Assembly: GCF_030412915.1 (NCBI RefSeq)
Contig: NZ_JAUHJR010000007.1
Coordinates: 145,912 to 209,911 of the forward strand
DNA from: Nocardioides abyssi
GTDB lineage: Bacteria > Actinomycetota > Actinomycetes > Propionibacteriales > Nocardioidaceae
DNA: 64,000 nucleotides
Direction: 5' to 3'
Of the stretch, positions 33,940 through 41,952 are shown one piece after another. Every line of letters starts with the position of its first letter. The stretch's first letter is position 1. The translations under genes were made by a program, and so were the position numbers. The notes below the pieces were generated by a model, which saw only the letters and a program-made list of their open reading frames with translations, ran no database searches and was not told the DNA's origin.

Positions 33940-34385
33940 GCATCGAGGTCCTCGACGAGTCCGGCCACGCCCTCGACGTGCGGTGGCTGGCCGACCTGAG
34001 CCGGTTCGTGATGGACCGGATGCGCGTCCACCCGATGGCCGAGCTGTGCATCAAGGCCGTGGACGAGGCCACCATCGCCGAGCTCAACGAGCAGTGGATG
34101 GACAAGGAGGGCCCGACCGACGTGCTGGCCTTCCCCATGGACGAGCTGCGCCCGGGCCTGGTCGACGAGGAGCCCGAGGAGGGCGTCCTCGGTGACCTCG
34201 TGCTCTGTCCCGAGATCGCCGCCAGGCAGGGCGAGACCGCCGGCCACGGCAAGGACGCCGAGATCGAGCTGCTCACCGTGCACGGCATCCTGCACCTCCT
34301 CGGCTACGACCACGCCGAGCCGGAGGAGCACAAGGAGATGTTCGGCCTGCAGGACGAGATCCTGAAGGAGTGGCGCACCCGGTGA
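33936..34385 (+). CDS. ybeY: YbeY, rRNA maturation endoribonuclease
   Basis: Zinc-dependent endoribonuclease of 149 residues needed for 16S rRNA 3' end maturation. The metal motif H-x3-H-x5-H is HGILHLLGYDH at about 116-126; TDVLAFPMDE (about 61-70) is also conserved. GTG start overlaps the phoH stop and its stop overlaps the next GTG. The C-terminus (KEMFGLQDEILKEW) is typical. Confidence 0.96.
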   Translation: MSIEVLDESGHALDVRWLADLSRFVMDRMRVHPMAELCIKAVDEATIAELNEQWMDKEGPTDVLAFPMDELRPGLVDEEPEEGVLGDLVLCPEIAARQGETAGHGKDAEIELLTVHGILHLLGYDHAEPEEHKEMFGLQDEILKEWRTR

Positions 34386-35695
34386 CCGCCGGGGACGTGG
34401 GGCTGCTGGTCACGGCAGCCGCACTCGTCGTGCTCGCGGGCCTCTTCAGCGCCGTCGACGCCGGCATCGGGGCCTTCTCCCGCGCCCGCGCCGAGGAGCT
34501 GGTGGGGGAGGAGCGGGCCGGCGCCAAGAAGCTGGTCGCGCTCCTCGACGAGCCGGTGCGCTTCCTCAACACCGCGCTCTTCCTGCGGCTGCTGTGCGAG
34601 GTCGCCGCGATCGTGCTGGTGACCCTGCAGATCGACGAGGGCGTCGACGGCGCCTGGTGGGCCAGCGTGCTGCTGACCATCGCGATCATGCTGGTGGTCA
34701 GCTTCGTCGTCATCGGGGTCGCGCCGCGGACCCTCGGCCGGCAGCACTCCGAGACCGTCGCGCTCTACTCCGCCGGGCCCCTGATGGCGCTCAGCAAGGT
34801 GCTCGGCCCGCTGCCGCGGCTGCTCATCGTCGTCGGCAACGCGCTGACCCCGGGCAAGGGCTTCCGCGAGGGCCCGTTCTCCACCGAGACCGAGTTGCGC
34901 GAGCTGGTCGACCTCGCCGAGGCCTCCGCGGTCATCGAGTCCGGCGAGCGCCGGATGATCCACTCGGTCTTCGAGCTCGGCGACACCACCGCCCGCGAGG
35001 TGATGGTCCCGCGCAACGACGTGGTCTACGTCGAGCGCCACAAGAACCTGCGGCAGACCATGTCGCTCTTCCTGCGCTCGGGCTTCTCCCGCGTGCCGGT
35101 CATCGAGGACAACCTCGACACGATCCTCGGCTTCGCCTACCTCAAGGACGTCGTGCGACGTGACTTCGAGGCGCCCGAGGTGGAGCTGACCCAGCGCATC
35201 GACGAGGTGATGCGCCCGGCGACGTACGTCCCGGAGTCCAAGCCCGTCGACGCGCTGCTCTCGGAGATGCAGGCCAACCGGCAGCACATCGCGGTCGTCG
35301 TCGACGAGTACGGCGGCACCGCCGGCATCATCACCATCGAGGACCTGCTCGAGGAGATCGTCGGCGAGATCACCGACGAGTACGACGAGGAGCAGGTCGA
35401 CTCCGAGCGTCTCCAGGACGAGGAGGGTCAGCCGGAGGGCTGGCGCGTGTCGTCCCGCTTCCCGGTCGACGACCTCGACGAGCTCTTCGGCTTCGACGTC
35501 GAGGAGGAGGACGTCGACAGCGTCGGCGGCCTCATGGCCAAGCACCTCGGCCGCGTGCCGATCCCCGGCTCGGTGGTGAAGGCCCACGGCCTGCGCTTCG
35601 AGGCGGAGGGGCCCGCAGGCCGGCGCAACAAGGTGGCCACGGTGCGGATCGCCCCCGTGGGCCCCGATGACGACGACAGCCAGGAGGACGAATGA
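34382..35695 (+). CDS. Hemolysin/CorC family membrane protein (CNNM, CBS pair, CorC domain)
   Basis: Membrane protein of 437 residues, related to CorC/HlyC and CNNM magnesium transport proteins. A CNNM (DUF21) region with three to four helices occupies about 1-190, starting [25 protein letters not shown]. Two CBS domains follow (about 205-330; [23 protein letters not shown] and [23 protein letters not shown]), then the conserved [25 protein letters not shown] and a CorC_HlyC C-terminal domain (about 350-425). GTG start overlaps the ybeY stop. Likely cation efflux or homeostasis; hemolytic activity is not implied by the family name. Confidence 0.92.
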   Translation: MTAGDVGLLVTAAALVVLAGLFSAVDAGIGAFSRARAEELVGEERAGAKKLVALLDEPVRFLNTALFLRLLCEVAAIVLVTLQIDEGVDGAWWASVLLTIAIMLVVSFVVIGVAPRTLGRQHSETVALYSAGPLMALSKVLGPLPRLLIVVGNALTPGKGFREGPFSTETELRELVDLAEASAVIESGERRMIHSVFELGDTTAREVMVPRNDVVYVERHKNLRQTMSLFLRSGFSRVPVIEDNLDTILGFAYLKDVVRRDFEAPEVELTQRIDEVMRPATYVPESKPVDALLSEMQANRQHIAVVVDEYGGTAGIITIEDLLEEIVGEITDEYDEEQVDSERLQDEEGQPEGWRVSSRFPVDDLDELFGFDVEEEDVDSVGGLMAKHLGRVPIPGSVVKAHGLRFEAEGPAGRRNKVATVRIAPVGPDDDDSQEDE

Positions 35696-36036
35696 GCAGC
35701 GAGCTCAGCGCCGAGGACCGCAAGCTGGTCACCCTCGCCCGGGCGACCCGGGCGCGCACGCGGGCGGCGGAGGGCGCCGCCGTGCGCGACGCCGACGGCC
35801 GGACGTACGCCGCCGCGACGGTCGACCTGCCGACCCTGCAGGTCTCCGCGCTCGGCGTGTGCGTCGCGATGGCGGTCGCGTCCGGCGCGACCGGCCTCGA
35901 GGCCGCGGTCGTGCTGACCGAGGCCGACGCGCTGCGCGACGCCGACCTGGCCGCCCTGCACGACCTCGCGGGCGCGGGGGTGGTCGTCCACCGGGGCGAC
36001 CCGCGGGGCACGATCGAGGCGTCCGTCACCACCTGA
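35692..36036 (+). CDS. Cytidine deaminase-like protein lacking zinc-site residues
   Basis: Protein of 114 residues with the cytidine deaminase fold pattern (AAEGAAVRDADGRTYAAATVDLPTLQVSALGVCVAMAVASG). In active enzymes the region equivalent to VDLPTLQVSALGVCVAMA carries the zinc ligand Cys and catalytic Glu in a CAER-like motif; here Cys is kept (Cys60 or so) but Glu is lost, and no second PCxxC motif exists. Similar degenerate deaminases sit between the CorC-like gene and era in other actinobacteria, so the loss is old and the protein may have a non-enzymatic role. ATG overlaps the previous stop. Confidence 0.8.
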   Translation: MSSELSAEDRKLVTLARATRARTRAAEGAAVRDADGRTYAAATVDLPTLQVSALGVCVAMAVASGATGLEAAVVLTEADALRDADLAALHDLAGAGVVVHRGDPRGTIEASVTT

Positions 36037-36079
36037 CGCCGACCGGGGAACCCCTTCGCGCGGTCGGCGCCGACGGGAG

Positions 36080-36085
36080 TAACTT
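36080..36085 (+). promoter_or_regulatory. -10 box (TAACTT) of tmsA
   Basis: TAACTT ends seven bases before GTG 36093, consistent with a leaderless tmsAB message. No good -35 box is visible. Confidence 0.45.
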
Positions 36086-36092
36086 GTTGTCC

Positions 36093-37448
36093 GTGACAAC
36101 CACCGGGCCCTGGGAGCGGCACGGACAGGCGGTCGCGCGGTTGCAGGCGTCGTACGCCGCGATCCCGCCGGGCGCGCCGGTCCGGCTGGCCAAGCAGACC
36201 TCGAACCTCTTCCGTCCGCGCGCGGCCGCGACCGGTCCGGGCCTCGACGTCAGCGGCCTGACCGGCGTCATCGAGGTCGACCCCGTCGCACGGACCGCCG
36301 AGGTGCAGGGCATGTGCACCTACGAGGACCTCGTCGACGCGACGCTGCCGCACGGGCTGATGCCCTACGTCGTGCCCCAGCTGCGGACGATCACCCTCGG
36401 CGGGGCGGTGACCGGCCTCGGTATCGAGTCCACCAGCTTCCGCAACGGGCTGCCGCACGAGTCGGTGCTGGAGATGGACGTCTTCACCGGCGCCGGCGAG
36501 GTCGTGACGACCCGCCCCGGCGAGGAGCTGTTCGACACCTTCCCCAACTCCTACGGCTCGCTGGGCTACGCCACCCGCCTGCGGATCAGCCTCGAGCAGG
36601 TGCCGTCGTACGTCGCGCTGCGCCACGTCCGCGTCGAGCCGCACCTGCTGGCCCCGACCATCGAGGGGATCGTCGCGACCGGCGAGCTCGACGGCGTCCG
36701 GGTCGACGGCCTGGACGGCACGGCGTTCTCGCCCGACGAGGTCTACCTGACGCTCGCGACCTGGCAGGAGGAGCCGGGGCCGACCAGCGACTACACCGGC
36801 CAGGACATCTACTACCGCAGCGTCCAGCAGCGCACGACCGACCTGCTGACGACGTACGACTACCTGTGGCGCTGGGACACCGACTGGTTCTGGTGCTCCG
36901 GCGCGTTCGGCGCGCAGCACCCGCTCGCGCGCCGGGTGTGGCCGCGCCGGTGGCGCCGCTCGGACGTCTACCACCGCCTCGTCGCCCTGGAGCGCCGCCA
37001 CGGGATCGTCGACCGGCTCGACCGCCGGGCCGGCCGACCGCAGCGCGAGCGGGTGATCCAGGACGTCGAGGTGCCGGTCGAGCGGCTCACCGAGTTCCTG
37101 ACCTGGTTCGACGAGGCCGTCGGCATGCGGCCGGTGTGGCTGTGCCCGCTGGTGGCGAAGGGCGACTGGCCGACGTACCCCCTCGAGCGCGGCGCGACGT
37201 ATGTCAACGTCGGCTTCTGGGGCACTGTCCCCGTCGGCGACGACGCACCCGACGCCCCGGCCAACCGCGCCATCGAGGCCAAGGTCCACGAGCTCGGCGG
37301 CCACAAGTCGCTGTACTCCGAGGCCTTCTACGACCGTGGGACGTTCGACCGGCTCTACGCCGGCGAGCACCTCGCGGCCGTCAAGCAGACGTTCGATCCC
37401 GACGACAGGCTGACGAGCCTCTACGACAAGGTGGTGAGGAGACGGTGA
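36093..37448 (+). CDS. tmsA: FAD-binding oxidoreductase, TmsA/BfaA-type (10-methyl fatty acid synthesis)
   Basis: FAD-dependent reductase of 451 residues. FAD_binding_4 features are present: DVSGLTGVIEVDPVARTAEVQGMCTYEDL (about 55-83), LRTITLGGAVTGLGIES (about 99-115), and a C-terminal KQTFDPDDRLTSLYDKVV. It overlaps by four bases an SAM-dependent methyltransferase of the cyclopropane synthase family, the arrangement of tmsAB/bfaAB, which convert oleoyl phospholipid first to a 10-methylene and then, with this reductase, to a 10-methyl (tuberculostearic-type) chain. GTG 36093 is used; TTG 36087 is possible, with GGGAG upstream. The pair interrupts the usual spacing between the deaminase-like gene and era. 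Confidence 0.85.
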   Translation: MTTTGPWERHGQAVARLQASYAAIPPGAPVRLAKQTSNLFRPRAAATGPGLDVSGLTGVIEVDPVARTAEVQGMCTYEDLVDATLPHGLMPYVVPQLRTITLGGAVTGLGIESTSFRNGLPHESVLEMDVFTGAGEVVTTRPGEELFDTFPNSYGSLGYATRLRISLEQVPSYVALRHVRVEPHLLAPTIEGIVATGELDGVRVDGLDGTAFSPDEVYLTLATWQEEPGPTSDYTGQDIYYRSVQQRTTDLLTTYDYLWRWDTDWFWCSGAFGAQHPLARRVWPRRWRRSDVYHRLVALERRHGIVDRLDRRAGRPQRERVIQDVEVPVERLTEFLTWFDEAVGMRPVWLCPLVAKGDWPTYPLERGATYVNVGFWGTVPVGDDAPDAPANRAIEAKVHELGGHKSLYSEAFYDRGTFDRLYAGEHLAAVKQTFDPDDRLTSLYDKVVRRR

Positions 37449-38713
37449 GCTCGATCTCGATCGGCGACGCAGTGGCGTCGCTGCTCCGTGACGGGATGCC
37501 GGTGCGGTTCGAGGCGTACGACGGGTCGGCCGCCGGGCCGGCCGACGCCGACATCCGCCTGGAGCTGGCCGACCCGCGCGGGCTGGCCTACATCATGACG
37601 GCTCCGGGCGACCTCGGCATGGCGCGCGCCTACGTCTCGGGCGACCTGCTGGTGCACGGCGTGCACCCGGGCGACCCGTACGACGCGATGACCCTGCTGA
37701 TGAACCACCTGCGCTTCCGCAAGCCGACCCCCGCCGAGGCGCTGCGCCTGGTGCGCGGGCTCGGCCTCACCCACCTCAAGCCGCCGCCGCCCCCGCCGCA
37801 GGAGCACCTGCCGCGCTGGCGCCGCGTGGTCGAGGGCGTGCGGCACAGCCTGACGCGCGACGCCGAGGTGATCAGCCACCACTACGACGTCTCCAACGCC
37901 TTCTACCGCCACGTGCTCGGCCCCTCGATGGCCTACACCTGCGCGGTCTTCCCGAAGGAGTCGGCGTCGCTGGAGGAGGCCCAGGCCGAGAAGTTCGACC
38001 TCGTCGCCCGCAAGCTCGACCTCCAGCCCGGCCAGCGCCTGCTCGACGTCGGCTGCGGCTGGGGCGGCATGGTCGTCCACGCCGCGAAGGAGTACGGCGT
38101 CAAGGCGCTCGGCGTGACGCTCTCGCGCGAACAGGCGTCGTGGGCCAAGCAGGCCATCGACGAGGCCGGGGTCGGCGACCTGGTCGAGGTGCGCCACTCC
38201 GACTACCGCGACGTGCTGGAGACCGGCTTCGACGCGATCAGCTCGATCGGCCTCACCGAGCACATCGGGGTGCGCAACTACCCGGCGTACTTCGGCTTCC
38301 TGCACGACCACCTCAAGCCCGAGGGGCGCCTGCTCAACCACTGCATCACCCGGCCGCACAACCGGCCGGCGTCGACGGGGGCGTTCATCGACCGCTACGT
38401 CTTCCCCGACGGCGAGCTGACCGGCTCCGGCACGATCATCACGTCCGCGCAGGACGCCGGCCTGGAGGTGCAGCACGAGGAGAACCTGCGCCACCACTAC
38501 GCGATGACCCTGCGCGAGTGGTGCGCCAACCTCGTGGAGAACTGGGACGCCTGCGTCGCCGAGGTCGGCGAGGGCACCGCGCGGGTGTGGGGCCTCTACA
38601 TGGCCGGCTCGCGGCTGGCCTTCGAGCGCAACGAGATCCAGCTGCACCAGGTGCTGGCGACCAGGACCACCGACGACGGCTCCGACGGATTCCCGCTGCG
38701 TCCGACGTGGTGA
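37445..38713 (+). CDS. tmsB: Cyclopropane-fatty-acid synthase family methyltransferase, TmsB/BfaB-type
   Basis: SAM-dependent methyltransferase of 422 residues acting on unsaturated phospholipid acyl chains. An N-terminal lipid-binding region (about 1-130, ending in a Pro-rich stretch) precedes HHYDVSNAFYRHVLGPSMAYTCAVFP (about 140-165), SAM motif I LLDVGCGWGGMVVHAA (about 199-214), and SIGLTEHIGVRNYPAYF, which holds the active-site acid region of the family. Coupling to the FAD reductase upstream identifies it as the methylating half of 10-methyl fatty acid synthesis rather than a plain cyclopropane synthase. GTG overlaps the tmsA stop. Confidence 0.88.
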   Translation: MSSISIGDAVASLLRDGMPVRFEAYDGSAAGPADADIRLELADPRGLAYIMTAPGDLGMARAYVSGDLLVHGVHPGDPYDAMTLLMNHLRFRKPTPAEALRLVRGLGLTHLKPPPPPPQEHLPRWRRVVEGVRHSLTRDAEVISHHYDVSNAFYRHVLGPSMAYTCAVFPKESASLEEAQAEKFDLVARKLDLQPGQRLLDVGCGWGGMVVHAAKEYGVKALGVTLSREQASWAKQAIDEAGVGDLVEVRHSDYRDVLETGFDAISSIGLTEHIGVRNYPAYFGFLHDHLKPEGRLLNHCITRPHNRPASTGAFIDRYVFPDGELTGSGTIITSAQDAGLEVQHEENLRHHYAMTLREWCANLVENWDACVAEVGEGTARVWGLYMAGSRLAFERNEIQLHQVLATRTTDDGSDGFPLRPTW

Positions 38714-38714
38714 C

Positions 38715-38720
38715 TAGCCT
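38715..38720 (+). promoter_or_regulatory. -10 box (TAGCCT) of leaderless flavoprotein gene
   Basis: TAGCCT ends six bases before GTG 38727 and begins right after the tmsB stop codon. Confidence 0.5.
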
Positions 38721-38726
38721 GACCCG

Positions 38727-39536
38727 GTGAGCACCAGGGCCCAGCAGCACACCGCCGAGGTCGTCGGACGGACCCAGGTCGCCGACCACCTCGTGCGGCT
38801 CGTGCTCGGCGGTCCCGGGCTCACCGGGTTCACCTCGACCGGCGTGCCGGACGAGTGGGTCGGCCTGGTCGTGCCCGGCCAGTTCCAGAGCCGCTACTAC
38901 ACCGTCCGTTCCTGGGACCCGTCCGCCGGCGACGGTGGCGAGCTCGTGCTCGACGTCGTCGTCCACGACGTCGGCCTGGTCACCGAGTGGGCGCGCCGCG
39001 ACGTGGTGGGGGAGACCGTCACCGTGACCGAGCCGAAGGGCTCCTTCGCGATGCCCGACGACGCGGCCTGGCTGCTGCTCGTCGGCGACCTGACCGCGCT
39101 GCCGGCGATGGCGCGCATCCGCGAGACCGTCGACGTCCCCACCCGGGTCTGGGCCGAGGTCCCGGCCGACGACGAGCTCGCCGGCTACCTGCCCGCCGGC
39201 GCCGACGTCACCTGGCTCGACCAGCCCGGCGACGGCGAGAGCCGGCTGGCCGCGGCCGTCGAGGCGATCGACTGGCCCGAGGGCGAGGGCTACTTCTGGA
39301 TGGCCGGGGAGTCCGCGCAGATGCGCGCGGTCCGCAAGCACCTCATGCGCGTCCGGCGGTTGCCGAGCACGGCGTACGACGTCATGGGCTACTGGCGCGC
39401 GAACGCCGAGCGCCAGCCCCGCTCCGTCGACCCCGGCCCCGTGTGGCGCGCCGGCAAGGCGGCCGGCAAGAGCGACGACCAGATCTGGGCCGACTACGAC
39501 TCAGCCGCGACCGACCCAGCGAACGGACAGGCCTGA
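38727..39536 (+). CDS. Siderophore-interacting protein (SIP) family FAD-binding protein
   Basis: Flavin reductase-like protein of 269 residues of the ViuB/SIP family, whose members reduce ferric siderophores. The FAD motif RYYTVRSWDP is at about 57-66, VVVHDVGLVTEWARRDVVGETV and EPKGSFAMPDDAAWLLLVGDLTALPAMARI follow, and the C-terminal signature is YFWMAGESAQMRAVRKHL (about 190-207). It lies 13 bases after tmsB on the same strand, but also has its own promoter-like box, so a function in either iron release or electron supply to the lipid reductase is possible; the first is the family role. Confidence 0.87.
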   Translation: MSTRAQQHTAEVVGRTQVADHLVRLVLGGPGLTGFTSTGVPDEWVGLVVPGQFQSRYYTVRSWDPSAGDGGELVLDVVVHDVGLVTEWARRDVVGETVTVTEPKGSFAMPDDAAWLLLVGDLTALPAMARIRETVDVPTRVWAEVPADDELAGYLPAGADVTWLDQPGDGESRLAAAVEAIDWPEGEGYFWMAGESAQMRAVRKHLMRVRRLPSTAYDVMGYWRANAERQPRSVDPGPVWRAGKAAGKSDDQIWADYDSAATDPANGQA

Positions 39537-39537
39537 C

Positions 39538-40470
39538 ATGAGCGAGACCACCACCCCCGAGCACCGCAGCGGCTTCGCCTCCTTCGTCGGCCGGCCCAAC
39601 GCGGGCAAGTCGACGCTCACCAACGCCCTGGTGGGCCAGAAGGTGGTCATCACCAGCTCCAAGCCGCAGACGACGCGGACCGTCGTGCGTGGCATCGTGC
39701 ACCGCCCCGACGCTCAGCTCGTCCTCGTCGACACCCCTGGCCTGCACCGTCCGCGCACGCTGCTCGGGGAGCGGCTCAACGACCTCGTCAAGACCACGCT
39801 GGCCGAGGTCGACGTCGTCGCCGCGTGCTTCCCGGCGAACGAGAAGATCGGCCCCGGCGACCGCTTCATCGTCAACGAGATGGCCAAGGTCAAGCGGACC
39901 ACGAAGGTCGCGATCGCCACCAAGACCGACCTCGCCACGCCCGAGCAGGTCGGCCAGCACCTGCTCGACATCCAGGCGCTGGGCGCCGAGACCGGCACGG
40001 ACTGGGCCGAGATCGTCCCCGTCTCCGCGCAGGCCGGCGACCAGGTCGGGCTCCTCGCCGACCTGCTCATCGGACTGCTGCCGGCCGGGCCGCAGCTCTA
40101 CCCCGACGGTGACCTGAGCGACGCCCCGGAGGAGATCCTCGTCGCCGAGCTGATCCGGGAGGCCGCGCTCGAGGACGTCCGCGACGAGCTGCCGCACTCG
40201 ATCGCCGTCGTGGTCGAGGAGATGAACCTCCGCGAGGACCGCCCTGAGGACAAGCCGCTGCTCGACATCCACGCCAACGTGTACGTCGAGCGCGACTCCC
40301 AGAAGGGGATCATCATCGGCCACAAGGGCGCGCGGCTGCGCAAGATCGGCACCGACTCCCGCAAGCAGATCGAGGCCCTCCTCGGCACCCCGGTCTACCT
40401 CGACCTGCACGTGAAGATCGCCAAGGACTGGCAGCGCGACCCCCGCCAGCTGCGCAAGCTCGGCTTCTGA
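39538..40470 (+). CDS. era: GTPase Era
   Basis: Ribosome-assembly GTPase of 310 residues. G1 GRPNAGKST at about 17-25, G2 TTRT, G3 DTPGLHRPR (about 65-73) and a C-terminal KH domain with GIIIGHKGARLRKIGTDSRKQIEALLG (about 261-287). G4 is TKTD rather than the common NKxD, an acceptable actinobacterial variant. ATG lies two bases after the preceding stop. recO and uppS, the usual next genes, are displaced 16 kb downstream by the repeat array and signalling genes. Confidence 0.96.
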   Translation: MSETTTPEHRSGFASFVGRPNAGKSTLTNALVGQKVVITSSKPQTTRTVVRGIVHRPDAQLVLVDTPGLHRPRTLLGERLNDLVKTTLAEVDVVAACFPANEKIGPGDRFIVNEMAKVKRTTKVAIATKTDLATPEQVGQHLLDIQALGAETGTDWAEIVPVSAQAGDQVGLLADLLIGLLPAGPQLYPDGDLSDAPEEILVAELIREAALEDVRDELPHSIAVVVEEMNLREDRPEDKPLLDIHANVYVERDSQKGIIIGHKGARLRKIGTDSRKQIEALLGTPVYLDLHVKIAKDWQRDPRQLRKLGF

Positions 40471-40476
40471 GCCACC

Positions 40477-40931
40477 CCGCTGGTCGAGGAGGTTGCGCAG
40501 CAACCGTCTCGAGACCCGGTGAGGGGCGCAGGGCCGCAACCACGGTCACCGGGTCTCGTCGACGCTCGGTTTCGAGACAGGCGCTGCGCGCCTTCCTCAA
40601 CCCACCGGCCAGGGCTCGCTGCCCTCCGCTGGTCGAGGAGGTTGCGCAGCAACCGTCTCGAGACCCGGTGAGGGGCGCAGGGCCGCGACCACGGTCACCG
40701 GGTCTCGTCGACGCTCGGTTTCGAGACAGGCGCTGCGCGCCTTCCTCAACCCACCGGCCAGGGCTCGCTGCTCTCCGCCGGTCGAGGAGGTTGCGCAGCA
40801 ACCGTCTCGAGACCCGGTGAGGGGCGCAGGGCCGCGACCACGGTCACCGGGTCTCGTCGACGCTCGGTTTCGAGACAGGCGCTGCGCGCCTTCCTCAACC
40901 AGCCGGCCAGGGCTCGCTGCTCGACCAGCGG
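40477..40931. repeat. Array of three 149-bp REP-pair units with terminal inverted repeats
   Basis: Three nearly identical units start at 40481, 40630 and 40779. Each holds a hairpin GGTCGAGGA..GGTTGC-GCA-GCAACC..CGAGACC (first copy 40482-40516), a perfect 12-bp inverted pair GAGACCCGGTGA / TCACCGGGTCTC (40511-40522 and 40546-40557), and a second hairpin of the same family in opposite orientation with tip GGCGC-TGC-GCGCC (40568-40602). The array is bounded by CCGCTGGTCGAG (40477-40488) and its exact complement CTCGACCAGCGG (40920-40931). No open frame of interest lies inside. The gene-free stretch 40471-41094 is explained by this array, the relic at 40955-41007 and two hairpins. Confidence 0.9.
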
Positions 40932-40954
40932 GTGGCGCGCCAGCGCCGACCGTT

Positions 40955-41007
40955 GTCGAGGCCCGGTGAGGGGCGCAGGGCAGCGCGCAGGGTCACCGGG
41001 TCTCGAC
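40955..41007. repeat. Degenerate fourth copy of the inverted-repeat core
   Basis: GTCGAGGCCCGGTGA (40955-40969) pairs with TCACCGGGTCTCGAC (40993-41007) at 14 of 15 positions and has the same inner sequence GGGGCGCAGGG as the main array. Confidence 0.7.
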
Positions 41008-41015
41008 GCGCCCGT

Positions 41016-41038
41016 CGCGACCTCGTTCCTCGGTCGCG
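41016..41038. terminator. Hairpin with TCGTTCCTC loop (first)
   Basis: CGCGACC / GGTCGCG stem, nine-base loop TCGTTCCTC. Lies between the repeat array and the convergent lipoprotein gene. Confidence 0.5.
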
Positions 41039-41064
41039 GGGCTTGCTCGACCTTCCTTCGCGAC

Positions 41065-41091
41065 GCCGCCCGCTCGTTCCTCGCGGGCGGC
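41065..41091 (-). terminator. Hairpin with TCGTTCCTC loop (second), likely terminator
   Basis: Perfect 9-bp stem GCCGCCCGC / GCGGGCGGC around the same nine-base loop as the hairpin at 41016. It starts three bases after the stop of the leftward lipoprotein gene, so it probably ends that transcript. Confidence 0.6.
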
Positions 41092-41094
41092 TGC

Positions 41095-41952
41095 TCAGTC
41101 CGGCGCCCAGCAGCGGCCGAAGGTCATGCCGTTGCGCCACTGGTCGGCGCTGGGCCACTCGTAGCCCCACTCGAAGCTGAGCGGGTCGTCGGCGGCGTCG
41201 CGGCCGGCGGCCTCGCACGGGCCCTGCCCGGCGTCGCGGACGCGCGCCTCGCCCGGGTAGCGACCGGGCCCGAGGTCGATGACGGAGACCGCGCGCCAGG
41301 AGTGCTCCGCCGAGCACGGCACCCGACGGAAGCGGGGGGCGTCCGGGCCGGCGGTGCCGCACATGGCCCACCGGTCCGCGGCCTCGGGACGGTCCAGCGC
41401 GCCCGCCAGCCGTCCGGTCAGCGGGGCGAGCTGCTCGGCCCCGGCGAGCGCGACGACGTCGCAGCGGTACCAGTCAGCGCCGGCGTCGGACTCCTCGACG
41501 GTGGGGGTGAACCACACCGAGCGCAGCATGCTCAGCCGCAGGTCCTGGCGGTCGCCGCCGAGGAACCCCTGGAGCCGCTGCGGGCACTCCTCGGCGACCT
41601 GCTGCTGCACCCGGTCGGAGTCGACGGCCAGGAGGTGGCCGCCGACGACGGCGTCGACCCGGCCGACCGCGTACGTCATCGAGGTGTGCCGACCAGAGCA
41701 GGGCACGGGGTCGGTCGACGTGGTCGGGGCGACCGCCTCGTCGTAGGTCATCCGGTAGCAGGCGCGGTCCTGCGGCTCGCGGACCTGCTCGGCCGGCGTC
41801 GAGGAAGCGGCCGAGGGAGCGGCCGAGGGAACGTTCGGAGAGGCCGTCGACGGCGTGGGGGAGGACCCGGACCCCGGCTCAGGCTCCGACCCCGACGAGC
41901 AGCCGGCAGCCAGGGCCAGCAGCAGGAGGGCGGCCGCGCCGCGGGCGCGCAT
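41095..41952 (-). CDS. Septum-formation-type lipoprotein, paralogue 1
   Basis: Lipoprotein of 285 residues: signal MRARGAAALLLLALAAGC with lipobox at Cys18, then a 40-residue Ser/Pro/Ala linker. The outer domain contains two copies of a Cys-x2-x-His motif in similar context, VPCSGRHTSMTYAVG (about 77-91) and VPCSAEHSWRAVSVIDLG (about 205-222), as in the actinobacterial septum formation family; WYRCDVVAL and the C-terminal GRCWAPD supply further Cys residues for disulfides. ATG shares a base with the stop of paralogue 2 upstream. Role outside the membrane unknown; the family name comes from a cell-division link, not from this protein. Confidence 0.83.
   Translation of the reverse strand: MRARGAAALLLLALAAGCSSGSEPEPGSGSSPTPSTASPNVPSAAPSAASSTPAEQVREPQDRACYRMTYDEAVAPTTSTDPVPCSGRHTSMTYAVGRVDAVVGGHLLAVDSDRVQQQVAEECPQRLQGFLGGDRQDLRLSMLRSVWFTPTVEESDAGADWYRCDVVALAGAEQLAPLTGRLAGALDRPEAADRWAMCGTAGPDAPRFRRVPCSAEHSWRAVSVIDLGPGRYPGEARVRDAGQGPCEAAGRDAADDPLSFEWGYEWPSADQWRNGMTFGRCWAPD

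Noticed and set aside
34382-35695. Hemolysin toxin
   Set aside because: The CNNM-CBS-CorC layout and the ybeY/era context point to cation homeostasis.
40313-40801. Leftward open frames across the repeat array with repeated peptide blocks
   Set aside because: The frames only translate the tandem repeat units and run into era antisense; no ribosome site or domain.
40477-40931. CRISPR array
   Set aside because: Units are 149 bp, nearly identical over their whole length, with no unique spacers and no cas genes.
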